A stretch of 26,028 bases of DNA from Eubacterium sp. (GCA_017475785.1 JAFVEX010000050.1:1-26028), one strand, 5' to 3'. Positions 8,278-16,557 are shown, counted from the first letter of the stretch. Numbers and translations: made by a program. The notes: generated by a model not told the origin, from the sequence alone.

Positions 8278-8643
8278 TATAAGATAAAAAGCAGTGTCTG
8301 CAGTACGAAAACCCCAGATTCGGTTCAGTAGATTTTTTGAAGGGTGAATGGTTAATCAATGTAAACACTGTCGGTTGACCTGTGAACCGTGAAGCAGGTG
8401 CCGAAACGCACCGAAATCCATGAGTCTGGTTTGGCGGGGAATCGATTGGCCGGGGGGTATCCACATGGCTGTACTGCAGGCATTCGATTATTCTTCAACA
8501 CAGAGGCACCTATGAATTTAGTCGTGCGGGAAATACCAAAGACAGTTTTTACATGGGATTTGGAGAGCGCTGAATTAATCCTTTGCCTCTCACAATATTC
8601 AGTGCTTCCGTGGCGGCTACCGCTGAAGAATGGAAGGCGTGAA
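8278..8643 (+). other. Intergenic stretch with no convincing gene
   Basis: About 365 bases between the helical protein and the HTH regulator. An in-frame extension of the HTH gene runs back to 8389 (with an ATG at 8512), but its peptide resembles no HTH family member and has no good ribosome site. I see no RNA gene or clear terminator here. Confidence 0.4.
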
Positions 8644-8994
8644 ATGAAAGAAAGAACAGGAACAATAGGAACAACAGGAACAATCCGGAGGCGGTATCCC
8701 GTCAGGCGGATGAATCTATCTATAAATATGGAGAAGACGGGCGAGAACATCCGGCGTCTGATCCGCTCCGGCGGATATACCGTGCGTGAAATCATGGAAA
8801 TAACCGGGATTACCGCGGAACAGACAGTTTACAAGTGGTACAAGGGAAAATCAATTCCATCTCTGGAAACACAGATTATCCTCTGCAGGATTCTGGGGAT
8901 ACAGATCACAGACCTTCTTGTGATTGACGAAGAACCCTGCGAGCCATCATGCCGCCTTGGCAGCTACTTCAGGCAGCTGCAGCCGGCTGCCTGA
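8644..8994 (+). CDS. Small XRE-family helix-turn-helix regulator
   Basis: The C-terminal 90 residues form an XRE/Cro-type DNA-binding domain: EKTGENIRRLIRSGGYTV, then helix-turn-helix EIMEITGITAEQTVYKWYKG, then SIPSLETQIILCRILG and ITDLLVID. It probably represses or activates a nearby or distant promoter; the target is unknown. Start choice is uncertain. ATG 8644 has GGAAGG 6 bases upstream but gives an odd TGTIGTTGTI lead encoded by 9-base GGAACAAYA repeats. ATG 8710 or 8728 would give a more usual XRE start but lacks a well-spaced ribosome site. A terminator follows at 9061. Confidence 0.7.
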   Translation: MKERTGTIGTTGTIRRRYPVRRMNLSINMEKTGENIRRLIRSGGYTVREIMEITGITAEQTVYKWYKGKSIPSLETQIILCRILGIQITDLLVIDEEPCEPSCRLGSYFRQLQPAA

Positions 8995-9060
8995 ACCGGA
9001 GGTTGATGGATCCGCAATTCACCTCACAACGTGGGGCGGTGTCGTCTGTGAACAGAAAAG

Positions 9061-9110
9061 AAGAGGATCACACTATGGCACAAGAGCCATGTTGGAGATC
9101 CTCTTTTTTA
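9061..9110 (+). terminator. Rho-independent terminator after the HTH gene
   Basis: AAGAGGATC (9061-9069) pairs with GATCCTCTT (9097-9105), and the stem runs straight into a T-run. A second small stem, TATGGC with GCCATG, sits inside the loop. Confidence 0.75.
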
Positions 9111-9222
9111 TATGGGTGTGGGATCCGAAGTCTGCTGGCAGTTTTTAGTCTGTAGTTTACAGGGATTCCGCAGCTGCACGAAAAATAAATAGGATACAGA
9201 ATGGGCGAAATAAAACAAATTG

Positions 9223-9315
9223 TTGCGAATCCTGCTCTATGCGCTTATTATTTTATTAATCTGTCTGATCCCAATGATCATCCTGACGGTAATTGAGCGC
9301 GTCGTTTATGGATAA
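9223..9315 (+). CDS. Possible 30-residue membrane peptide upstream of hflK
   Basis: A short open frame reading, in part, RILLYALIILLICLIPMIIL then TVIERVVYG. It is almost a single membrane helix with a charged tail. Possible starts are TTG at 9223 or 9220; there is no ATG and no strong ribosome site (only a weak AGGA about 30 bases upstream), so translation is uncertain. It ends 43 bases before hflK on the same strand. A different frame over the same bases, starting ATG at 9201, encodes an unremarkable hydrophilic 31-mer. I know of no matching family. Confidence 0.3.
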   Translation: MRILLYALIILLICLIPMIILTVIERVVYG

Positions 9316-9358
9316 CATCAGAGGGACGGAGCATTATGGAATCTGAAAGGAGAATCTT

Positions 9359-10711
9359 ATGGCATCATTACTCTGGTTGTTGATTCTCATCCTTGTTTTT
9401 GGAGCGCCGGCGATTCGCAGGCGTATCAATCAGCAAAAAAAGGATCAGGATAAAGACACATCCTCCGGCGGCAGCCCATTCGGAAACGGAAACGGCAGCC
9501 CGTTCGGAAACGGAAGCGGCAGCCCGTCCGGCAATGGAAGCGGCAGTCCGTTCGGCAATGGAAGCAGCTCGTTTGGCGCCGCCGCGAACGCGGGTCAGGC
9601 AGACGGCGGAGCAGAGGGGACAGAGCAGGCACAAAAACGATCCGGCAAAAGAGACAGGCGTGCCCGCCGCACAGGCGGCCGGCCAGGTTTTCCGATCGGT
9701 AAAGTGCTGCTCGCCGCGGTGATCGCGGTTTTCGTGCTGATGGTTGCGTTTGGCTCTTTTTACAGCGTCTCAGAGCAGGAGAATGCTGTTGTGACGCAGT
9801 TCGGCAAGATTGTGAGAACCGACACGGCGGGGCTTTATTTCAAAGTGCCGTTCCTGCAGAGTGTGCGCATGGTTGATATCACGACCCACGGCACAGGGGT
9901 CGGCTACACGGTTTCCGACACGGGACAGAATATTGAGGACGCCGGCGACGGAATCATGATTACGTCGGATTTCAACCTGCTGAATATTGACTTCTATCTG
10001 GAGTACAAGGTCGATGACCCGGTCGCGTACCTGTACAATTCAGAAGACCCGGAGGGCATTCTCAAAAATGTCGCGCTCGCCAGTATCCGCTCTGTCGTCT
10101 CAAATTACGCAGTCGACGACGCGATGACGACCGGCAAGAACCAGATTCAGGCAGACGTCAAGGAGACGATGATGCAGGAGCTTGATGAGAATGACATCGG
10201 TCTGCAGGTCGTCAACATTACCGTGCAGGATTCCGAGCCGCCGACGGATCAGATCAAGCAGGCCTTTAAAGCTGTCGAAACGGCGAAGCAGGGAGCGGAC
10301 ACGGCCAGAAACAATGCCCTGCAGTACCAGAACTCCCAGCTCCCCAGCGCAGAGGCGCAGGCGGACAAAATCGTTCAGGACGCAACTGCGGCCAAGGAAG
10401 CGCGCATTGCGGAGGCGACTGGCCAGGTTTCCCGGTTTAACGCGGAGTATGATGAATATATCAAATATCCCGAAGTGACGAAGAAGCGCATGTTCTATGA
10501 GACGATGGAGGACATTCTTCCAGATCTGAAGGTGATCATTTCAGACGGCGGAACGGAGACGCTGCTCCCGCTGGACAGCTTTTCCGGAAATGGCACAGAT
10601 GACAGTTCCGGCAGCGCTGACAGCGCGTCATCAGCCGGATCTGCCGGCACATCATCCGGAAACGCCTCATCAGGCTCCGCTGCACAAGGCGGCACGAATG
10701 GAGGGAATTAA
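9359..10711 (+). CDS. hflK: SPFH-family membrane protein HflK
   Basis: A 450-residue HflK homologue. HflK and HflC form large membrane rings that, in E. coli, surround and restrain the FtsH protease; that role is assumed here. There is a hydrophobic N-terminus (residues 3-15), a low-complexity Gly/Ser/Asn linker with four 8-residue repeats, a basic stretch, a membrane helix (about 117-141), then the SPFH core beginning YSVSEQENAVVTQFGKIV. A helical region with EAQADKIVQDATAAKEARIAEA follows, and the tail is Ser/Gly/Ala-rich. GAAAGGAG precedes the ATG. hflC starts four bases after the stop. Confidence 0.9.
   Translation: MASLLWLLILILVFGAPAIRRRINQQKKDQDKDTSSGGSPFGNGNGSPFGNGSGSPSGNGSGSPFGNGSSSFGAAANAGQADGGAEGTEQAQKRSGKRDRRARRTGGRPGFPIGKVLLAAVIAVFVLMVAFGSFYSVSEQENAVVTQFGKIVRTDTAGLYFKVPFLQSVRMVDITTHGTGVGYTVSDTGQNIEDAGDGIMITSDFNLLNIDFYLEYKVDDPVAYLYNSEDPEGILKNVALASIRSVVSNYAVDDAMTTGKNQIQADVKETMMQELDENDIGLQVVNITVQDSEPPTDQIKQAFKAVETAKQGADTARNNALQYQNSQLPSAEAQADKIVQDATAAKEARIAEATGQVSRFNAEYDEYIKYPEVTKKRMFYETMEDILPDLKVIISDGGTETLLPLDSFSGNGTDDSSGSADSASSAGSAGTSSGNASSGSAAQGGTNGGN
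9470..9565 (+). repeat. 24-bp tandem repeat, four units, within hflK
   Basis: Four 24-base units at 9470-9493, 9494-9517, 9518-9541 and 9542-9565 encode GSPFGNGN, GSPFGNGS, GSPSGNGS and GSPFGNGS. They lie in the linker between the N-terminal hydrophobic stretch and the main membrane helix. Third-position changes (GGAAAC versus GGCAAT) split the units into two pairs. Confidence 0.9.
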
Positions 10712-10715
10712 AGAA

Positions 10716-11603
10716 ATGAAAAAGAAAATCATTGCTGTCCTGTTCGTTCTGATTGTTGTAATACTATTGTTGACGGCGCCGTTTGTCGTCCATCAGAAAG
10801 AGTTCGTCGTCGTCAAGCAGTTCGGCCGTATCGTTCGAACAGTGGAAACGCCGGGACTGTATGTGAAGATCCCATTTATCCAGACAACCCAGCGGGTATC
10901 CACAGCTACAGTACTGTACGATATTCCGGCATCTGATGTCATCACAAAAGACAAGAAGAGCATGATCGCAGATAATTATGTGCTCTGGAAGGTGACGGAT
11001 CCAAGCAAGTACATCAAGACGCTGAACGCCATCGGCGAGCGGGCAAATGAGCGTGTGGAGGCTGCCGTTTACACATCCGTCAAGAGTGTTATTTCTTCCA
11101 TGTCGCAGGATGACATTATTGCGGCGAGAGGAGAGAAGCTGACCGAGCTGATTACCACCCAGGCGAACAGCGGCATGGACGGCTATGGAATCTCCATCAT
11201 CGAGTCCCAGATCAAGATTCTGGACCTGCCGGAGGACAACAAGGAATCCGTCTACGAGCGCATGATCTCTGAGCGTAATAACATCGCCGCGTCCTACAAG
11301 GCAGAAGGTGATGCTGCCGCCCAGAAAATCCGCAATGAGACGGACAAATCGGTTACGGTCACGCTGGCGGAGGCAGAAAAAGAGGCCGCGGTGCTGGAAG
11401 CTGAAGGAGAGGCAGAGTACATGCAGATTCTCTCTGATGCGTACAGTGATCCGGATAAAGCGGATTTCTACAACTACCTGCGCGGCCTGGATACCATCAA
11501 AAAATCAATGGTCGGAAAAGATAAAACACTGATCCTGGATAAGGATTCGGATCTGGCGGGGATTTTGTACGGAAGCACGGACATCACCGGTGAACAAAAT
11601 TAA
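10716..11603 (+). CDS. hflC: SPFH-family membrane protein HflC
   Basis: A 295-residue HflC homologue, partner of HflK in the membrane ring. It has one N-terminal membrane helix (residues 4-24), then the SPFH domain (FVVVKQFGRIVRTVETPGLY, IPFIQTTQRV). The helical segment has ERNNIAASYKAEGDAAAQKI and EAEKEAAVLEAEGEAEYMQI, characteristic of HflC. A reading from 10590 is open, but the ATG at 10716, just after GGAGGG, gives the natural start. Its stop is 31 bases from the convergent peptidase gene. Confidence 0.92.
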   Translation: MKKKIIAVLFVLIVVILLLTAPFVVHQKEFVVVKQFGRIVRTVETPGLYVKIPFIQTTQRVSTATVLYDIPASDVITKDKKSMIADNYVLWKVTDPSKYIKTLNAIGERANERVEAAVYTSVKSVISSMSQDDIIAARGEKLTELITTQANSGMDGYGISIIESQIKILDLPEDNKESVYERMISERNNIAASYKAEGDAAAQKIRNETDKSVTVTLAEAEKEAAVLEAEGEAEYMQILSDAYSDPDKADFYNYLRGLDTIKKSMVGKDKTLILDKDSDLAGILYGSTDITGEQN

Positions 11604-11634
11604 ACCGTGATTCCTGAATTGCTGTAAAGCACCT

Positions 11635-12780
11635 TTATTCAGCATCTTTGAGCAGCTCGGCCACGAGTTCCGCTCCCTTTACAAGCTCCCGGACGGTGGT
11701 GTACTCCTCAGTGGAATGAACCCGCTCCATCCCGCAGGAAAGGACAATGCCTGTCATTCCATGCAGCATCAGGATGTTGTTGTCACTGCCGCCGAAGGTT
11801 TCTTTGGTCTCGCCGGGAAGGCCGAGTCGCTCGCAGGCGCGCAGGAACCGCTGCACGACGGGGTGATCTTCCGGCACATGGTACGTGACCAGGTGTTCGT
11901 CTGCCGCGAAGTCGATCCGCGGGAGATCCGGATCCTGTGTCTGGTGTGTGCGGCGGTATGCCGCGCACACCTCCTCGAATGCCTGCCGCACCGTGGCGAT
12001 CGTCTGCCGGGCCTTTTCGTGATCATTGCTTCGCACTTCACCGGTCACGACGCAGAGTTCCGGGACGATGTTGGTTCCCTTTCCGCCTGAAATGCTGCCG
12101 ATGTTCAGCGTCGTTCCGGCGTCCAGATGCCCCAGCTTCAGCGAGGAGACAGCCTGGGACGCCAGGTGAATTGCGTGAATGCCGGCCTCCGGCGCAAATC
12201 CGGCGTGCGAGGCCAGCCCTTGGACGCGCGCCTCAAATGAAATGAGAGACGGAGCCTGGACCGCCGCGCTTCCGACATCCCCGGACATATCCAATACATA
12301 GATCTCCTTTGCCTGAGGCCTGCTGTAGTCCCATGCCTTTGCGCCCTTGCCGTATACCTCTTCGGCAGCCATCAGGATCACTTCAACAGAGCGGTGCGGA
12401 ATCCGCGCCTCCACGAGGTGCCGCACACCTTCCAGAATCTCCACGACGCCGCAGAGATCATCTCCGCCGAGGACTGTTTCAGACCGGCTTGTAATCACAC
12501 CGTTATCGTCAACAGAGGGCATTTTGCCGCGCGAAGGCTCCACCGTGTCAGTGTGCCCCACGAAACAGATCGGATCCCCGGGCAATTCCCCTTGCAAAAA
12601 CGCATAAAGATTTCCCGCAGTTCCGCCGATTACTTCTCCGGCGTTATCTTCTTCCACCGAAAACCCGATCGACCGCAGCTTTTCGGCCAGGCGATCCGTA
12701 ATTTCCCGCTCGCCATAGCTCGGCGCGTCAATAGAAGCAAGCGCAAGAAACTCCTCCAGAATCCGTTCTTTACTGATCAT
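11635..12780 (-). CDS. M20-family peptidase, PepT-like
   Basis: A 381-residue zinc peptidase of the M20 family, closest in pattern to PepT-type tripeptide aminopeptidases. Metal and catalytic positions are visible: His76 and Asp78 (VGHTDTV), Asp107/Asp108 (LGGDDLCG), Glu140-Glu141 (AAEEVYG), Asp164 (VLDMSG) and His355 (GMERVHSTEEY). A reading from 12798 (MEGQQY) is open, but GGAGGG lies within that lead, 10 bases before the ATG at 12780, so 12780 is the likely start. The exact substrate is not visible. It converges on hflC and diverges from the secreted-protein gene. Confidence 0.88.
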   Translation of the reverse strand: MISKERILEEFLALASIDAPSYGEREITDRLAEKLRSIGFSVEEDNAGEVIGGTAGNLYAFLQGELPGDPICFVGHTDTVEPSRGKMPSVDDNGVITSRSETVLGGDDLCGVVEILEGVRHLVEARIPHRSVEVILMAAEEVYGKGAKAWDYSRPQAKEIYVLDMSGDVGSAAVQAPSLISFEARVQGLASHAGFAPEAGIHAIHLASQAVSSLKLGHLDAGTTLNIGSISGGKGTNIVPELCVVTGEVRSNDHEKARQTIATVRQAFEEVCAAYRRTHQTQDPDLPRIDFAADEHLVTYHVPEDHPVVQRFLRACERLGLPGETKETFGGSDNNILMLHGMTGIVLSCGMERVHSTEEYTTVRELVKGAELVAELLKDAE

Positions 12781-12840
12781 ATATTGCTGTCCCTCCATTC
12801 GCCTGCAGCCATGAGAACCACGGCTGTGTCTGTTTCCATA

Positions 12841-12869
12841 ACTGTATCACATTTGTCAAAAGTCTTCAA
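12841..12869 (-). promoter_or_regulatory. Candidate promoter of the M20 peptidase gene
   Basis: On the minus strand TTGAAG (12869-12864) and TACAGT (12846-12841) are 17 bases apart, with a TG one base before the -10 box. It lies about 60 bases upstream of the peptidase start. Confidence 0.45.
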
Positions 12870-12905
12870 TTGCGGCCGGATTACTGCCGTCAGGTGTATT
12901 AATTA

Positions 12906-12934
12906 TTCAAAAAATCAGGCAGATATGCTATCAT
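12906..12934 (+). promoter_or_regulatory. Candidate promoter of the secreted-protein gene
   Basis: TTCAAA (12906-12911) and TATCAT (12929-12934) are 17 bases apart, with an extended TGC element just before the -10 box. The coding start is 36 bases downstream of the -10 box, with GAGAGGAG before the ATG. Confidence 0.5.
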
Positions 12935-12969
12935 TACCATAACAAAAATTGTTCAGAGAGGAGCAGATC

Positions 12970-13803
12970 ATGAACAAATCCTTCAGAAAATGGGTACTTA
13001 TCAGCTTTTTCACATTTATGCTTTTCTGGGCAGTGCCGGTCTCTGCCGCAGCTTTCAAAACCGTTCATACAAACACCAGCTGGCCAGTCAGCAGCCGGAA
13101 GTCCGGAGGCGCCGTGTTTTCAAGCGAGTACACCTCATCCGGCACAATCCTCAGAGCGCAGAAGAGCGGCAAAACAGTCACCATCACAAACAGTTTTAAT
13201 GGCGGCACTGTCATCAGCGACGGAAAAACCGCGTACTACTGCGCCAAAACATCCGACAAATGGTGTCTGTATAAAGCAAATGTGAAAACGGGCTCAAAGA
13301 AGAAAATCGGTGTTCTGGCAACATCGGGTTATAATATTGATCTGGCCGGAATCTATAAGAATCAGGTCTACTACATTATCGATGTGCCGGAAGGCACGTT
13401 TGCAAAATTCAGCTTAAAGAACAAGTCTGCCAATAAACTGTCGTTCGGCAAAACAGTGTCGATCGCCAGGCAAACAGGAAAATATTTTGTTCTCGCGGAC
13501 GGAACAGGCGCGGGATATTCCTATCTGGGTCTCTGGAATGCTGCTTCAAATAAGTTCAAAACCATTTCCAAAAAGCCGGTTATCTGGTATGAGACATCCA
13601 AATATGTGTATTTTGTGGAGTATAAAAAGTCAGGTTACTATTTTGGCCAGTCCGCCGATATGCTTGTAAAACGATATAAGCTCTCCAACGGTCAGAAGAA
13701 AACGATCACCAAGTCGTTCAACGGTACGGGAATCAGCCAGTTGACAGCGAAATACGTGAAATACTACACAAGCAGCGGAAGCCAGAAGACAATCCGGTGG
13801 TGA
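12970..13803 (+). CDS. Secreted protein of unknown function with propeller-like repeats
   Basis: A 277-residue protein with a clear signal peptide: MNKSFRKW, a hydrophobic stretch to about residue 22, then PVSA-A as a likely cleavage site. The mature part is Lys/Ser/Thr/Tyr-rich, with recurring strand patterns near every 40-50 residues (for example KTAYYCAK, NQVYYIIDV, KYVYFVEYKK, YVKYYTSS), as in beta-propeller or similar all-beta proteins. No enzyme motif or cell-wall anchor is visible. The ATG at 12970 follows GAGAGGAG; the open reading back to 12949 is unlikely. Function is unknown. Confidence 0.8.
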   Translation: MNKSFRKWVLISFFTFMLFWAVPVSAAAFKTVHTNTSWPVSSRKSGGAVFSSEYTSSGTILRAQKSGKTVTITNSFNGGTVISDGKTAYYCAKTSDKWCLYKANVKTGSKKKIGVLATSGYNIDLAGIYKNQVYYIIDVPEGTFAKFSLKNKSANKLSFGKTVSIARQTGKYFVLADGTGAGYSYLGLWNAASNKFKTISKKPVIWYETSKYVYFVEYKKSGYYFGQSADMLVKRYKLSNGQKKTITKSFNGTGISQLTAKYVKYYTSSGSQKTIRW

Positions 13804-13867
13804 TGATATCCTTTTAAAAAAATTTTTTGAATAGCCTTTCTTGATGTAATGACGAAGTAGGGAGAAT

Positions 13868-14641
13868 ATGCGCAAACCACGCTATAAAGCAGTGATTTTT
13901 GATATGGACGGCACGGTTCTGGACACGCTCGAAGATCTCAGAATCGCGATAAATTACGCAATGGAGCAGACGGGGCACCGCCATGATTATACGGCAGAAG
14001 AGACGAAACTGTTCTTTGGCAGTGGAATCCGTGTCGCAATCCGGCGCGCGTTGATGCTGGAAGCGGGGCATCAGATCACGCAGGAGGTGCTGGCGCAGGA
14101 AGCGGAGAATCAAATCACGCAGAATGTGCAGACAAGGGAGGCGGGATCTCCCTGCCATAAGGACTCCTGCTCGGAGCAGGAGAAGATCCTCGCGAAGTAC
14201 ACTCCTTATTACGAAGCACATTGCAGGGATCACACGATTCCCTACGCAGGAGTGAATGATCTGCTGCACAGACTCCGCGCGGCCGGCATTTTCACCGCTG
14301 TCGTCTCGAATAAACCCGATCCGGCTGTGCAGATTCTGGCAGAAGCGCAGTTTCCGGATGGTTTTGCGTTTGCCGCGGGTGAACGCACAGGGATCCGCAG
14401 AAAGCCGGCGCCGGATCTGGTTTTGCAGGTTCTGCGGCGCTTTGAAATTCAGCCGCGCGAAGCGCTGTACGTCGGTGATTCCGAAATAGACATCCAAACG
14501 GCAGAAAACTGCGGCATGGAGTGTGCCGCAGTTACTTGGGGGTTTCGCAGCCGGACATTCCTGGCACAAATGCATCCGTCCTATATGGTGGATTCCTGTG
14601 AGGAGCTCCTGGCGGTTATCATGGGGAACGATGTGACATAA
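13868..14641 (+). CDS. HAD-superfamily phosphatase, phosphoglycolate phosphatase-like
   Basis: A 257-residue HAD hydrolase. All four motifs are present: Asp12 and Asp14 in FDMDGTVLDT, Ser in AVVSNKP, Lys in RRKPAPD, and the acidic GDSEID. The helical cap domain after motif I suggests subclass I, as in Gph and related phosphatases. The cap carries an unusual insertion with two 13-residue repeats, making the protein longer than the usual 210-230. The substrate cannot be read from the sequence. AGGGAG lies before the ATG. It converges on the flavodoxin-fold oxidoreductase gene. Confidence 0.88.
   Translation: MRKPRYKAVIFDMDGTVLDTLEDLRIAINYAMEQTGHRHDYTAEETKLFFGSGIRVAIRRALMLEAGHQITQEVLAQEAENQITQNVQTREAGSPCHKDSCSEQEKILAKYTPYYEAHCRDHTIPYAGVNDLLHRLRAAGIFTAVVSNKPDPAVQILAEAQFPDGFAFAAGERTGIRRKPAPDLVLQVLRRFEIQPREALYVGDSEIDIQTAENCGMECAAVTWGFRSRTFLAQMHPSYMVDSCEELLAVIMGNDVT
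14060..14137 (+). repeat. 39-bp in-frame duplication in the HAD cap domain
   Basis: Two adjacent 39-base units, 14060-14098 and 14099-14137, encode EAGHQITQEVLAQ and EAENQITQNVQTR. A third unit seems to begin (EAG) before the similarity ends. The inserted segment is Gln/Glu-rich and lies in the cap domain between motifs I and II. Confidence 0.75.
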
Positions 14642-14690
14642 GCGTGCATCCACATATCAGCTTTTAGAGTCTCAACAGAAAAGCAGATCG

Positions 14691-15344
14691 TCAGTTCAGG
14701 AAGATGATATTTTCGGTCTGTTCTTCCTCTGCCGTAGGCTCAAAAAGCGTGGCATGCTCATAATGTGTACCATCGCCGAACCGCCGGAAGGCTTCATCCA
14801 TTGCCTCCTGCAGAATGGATTCAGGATTTTCACCGACCAGGTCAAGCCTCTGCGCACAGAGATACTCCGTCTCGCGTATTCCATAGAAGCGGTTGCAGAG
14901 CGCGCGAATATAACCAAATCCAAATGAATCGTCCAGAATGTCACCGCCCGCTGTCGTGACATAAATCAGACGATTTGCCCTGCAGAGGCCATATGGTTCA
15001 CCCTGCTCTGTGTATGCAAATGTAACCCCGATGACAGTCACATTTTCCATAAACACTTTCAACAGGGAAGGAAATGACAGGTCCCAGTACGGCGCCGCGA
15101 TAATTATTTCATCAGCTGCGGCAAACAGCTTCGCGTATTTCAGGTGATCCGGTTCGCAGCTCCCGCAGGAAACACATTGTTCACGCTGCAGGATAGCATT
15201 TTCATCCACGGGATAAAGAGATTCTTCATAGAGATTCAGATGCGTGACAGTTCCATCCAGATAGGACAAAACCGATTCCGCCAGGCGTCTCGTGCGGGAA
15301 TTGCTTCTGGCGCATGCGTCAATATATAATATACTTTTCTTCAT
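14691..15344 (-). CDS. FMN-dependent flavodoxin-fold oxidoreductase, AzoR/NQO-like
   Basis: A 217-residue protein of the flavodoxin-like NAD(P)H oxidoreductase family (PF02525 type), which uses FMN to reduce quinones or azo compounds. It begins with the phosphate-loop region (SILYIDACARSNSRTRRLAE). The characteristic FMN-contacting stretch IIIAAPYWDLSFPSLLKVFM and the later YVTTAGGD follow. A CVSCGSC stretch at about residue 60 is less usual and could be redox-active or metal-binding. GGAAGA precedes the ATG at 15344; the reading from 15377 lacks a ribosome site. The true substrate is unknown. Confidence 0.8.
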   Translation of the reverse strand: MKKSILYIDACARSNSRTRRLAESVLSYLDGTVTHLNLYEESLYPVDENAILQREQCVSCGSCEPDHLKYAKLFAAADEIIIAAPYWDLSFPSLLKVFMENVTVIGVTFAYTEQGEPYGLCRANRLIYVTTAGGDILDDSFGFGYIRALCNRFYGIRETEYLCAQRLDLVGENPESILQEAMDEAFRRFGDGTHYEHATLFEPTAEEEQTENIIFLN

Positions 15345-15484
15345 TGTTCTTCCGTTATTAAATATGTTTCCACTCATAAGGTGATAAATCCAAGTAATAA
15401 TAATCCACTACACATTATGCTTGTTTTTTATCATAACGCTGTCCGGGAAAGCAGGCAAGCATCCCGCAGGAAAGGAACCCCTCA

Positions 15485-16369
15485 ATGCGTCTCGACAAGT
15501 ATCTGGCAGATATGGGACTCGGCACCCGAAGTGAACTGAAAAAAGATATCCGTGCCGGAGCCGCGATGATCAATCAGCAGGTCGTGCGCGATCCGGGCAC
15601 CGCGGTCAGTGACGCGGATGAAGTCGTTTTCCGGGGTGCTCCTGTCATGTATGAGTCTTCTGTATACTACATGCTGCATAAGCCGGCGGGCGTCATCACC
15701 GCCACCAGAGACAGCCGGGAGAAGACCGTCCTGAATCTTCTGCCCGACCAGGCGCGAAAAGATCTGTTTCCCGTCGGACGGCTTGACCGAGACACAGAGG
15801 GACTGCTGCTGATTACGAACGACGGCGCGCTCGCGCACCGCCTGCTCTCACCGAGGCACCATGTGGATAAAATATACCTGGCGGTTGTTAGCGGCGAACC
15901 AGTTTCAGAGAATGAAATTGCTGCCTTCTTGCAGGGTATTACGCTGGAGGATGGCACAAAGTGCCTGCCGGCTGAGCTGGACTCTTTGAATTCCGAGCTG
16001 GCTGAGCGGTATATGCCAACAGATTCTTATGAATCTTCAAAAGGATCTGCAGTGTCAGAAAAAGGCAGCCCGGTGACTGAAAAAGCCGGGGCAGCTTTCG
16101 ATCTAGCTGTGCCCGGCATAGCCATGCTGCATGCAGAAGAACACAGACAGAGTCTGGCATCTGTACAAGTCACCATCCGCGAGGGCAAATACCATCAGAT
16201 CAAGCGCATGTTCCATGCAATCGGGAGAGAGGTTCTCTACCTGAAACGCATCTCAATGGGGTCTCTGGTACTTGACCCGGATCTGCCGGCCGGCGCCTGC
16301 AGACGGCTGACATCCTCTGAAGTTGCGGCATTGAAATCTGTAGGAATGTCTGCTTCTCCGGACAGATGA
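15485..16369 (+). CDS. rsuA: RsuA-family pseudouridine synthase
   Basis: A 294-residue RNA pseudouridine synthase. Residues 1-45 form an S4 RNA-binding domain (MRLDKYLADMGLGTRSE). The catalytic core shows HKPAGVITATRD and GRLDRDTEGLLLITND, with catalytic Asp101. The C-terminal block is REGKYHQIKRMFHAIGREV. RsuA itself modifies U516 of 16S rRNA; RluB/E/F paralogues are close, so the target is inferred. Between about residues 168 and 224 it carries a Ser/Glu-rich insertion of about 45-50 residues compared with typical members. AGGAAAGGA precedes the ATG. Confidence 0.85.
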   Translation: MRLDKYLADMGLGTRSELKKDIRAGAAMINQQVVRDPGTAVSDADEVVFRGAPVMYESSVYYMLHKPAGVITATRDSREKTVLNLLPDQARKDLFPVGRLDRDTEGLLLITNDGALAHRLLSPRHHVDKIYLAVVSGEPVSENEIAAFLQGITLEDGTKCLPAELDSLNSELAERYMPTDSYESSKGSAVSEKGSPVTEKAGAAFDLAVPGIAMLHAEEHRQSLASVQVTIREGKYHQIKRMFHAIGREVLYLKRISMGSLVLDPDLPAGACRRLTSSEVAALKSVGMSASPDR

Positions 16370-16371
16370 TC

Positions 16372-16527
16372 TTACATTATCGTTACATTTTTCCCAGCAT
16401 TCGCCTTTGTAAATATTTTACGATATTTCTTCAAAAGAGATTTGTTTGTCTTCTTACTGCCGACTTTTACCTGAACAACCTTTGTTTTTGAACCCTTCAA
16501 AGAGCCATTGACCGATTCCGTCAGCAT
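16372..16527 (-). pseudogene. C-terminal remnant of a Lachnospiraceae surface (LRR-type) protein
   Basis: An open frame of 51 codons reads NGSLKGSKTKVVQVKVG, then KKTNKSLLKKYRKIFTKANAGKNVTI before the stop. This Lys-rich end closely resembles the last 45 residues of many Lachnospiraceae secreted leucine-rich-repeat or cell-wall proteins, as I recall them. A stop codon lies just upstream in frame (TAA AAG ATG), so the rest of the gene is gone; the first ATG is probably incidental. It sits between rsuA and the transporter gene. Confidence 0.55.
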
Positions 16528-16557
16528 CTTTTACAGAAAAAACCAGCTCCTTACCAG

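Noticed and set aside
8389..8643. N-terminal extension of the HTH gene (about 85 residues)
   Set aside because: Peptide resembles no HTH protein and has no ribosome site; probably an accidental open frame.
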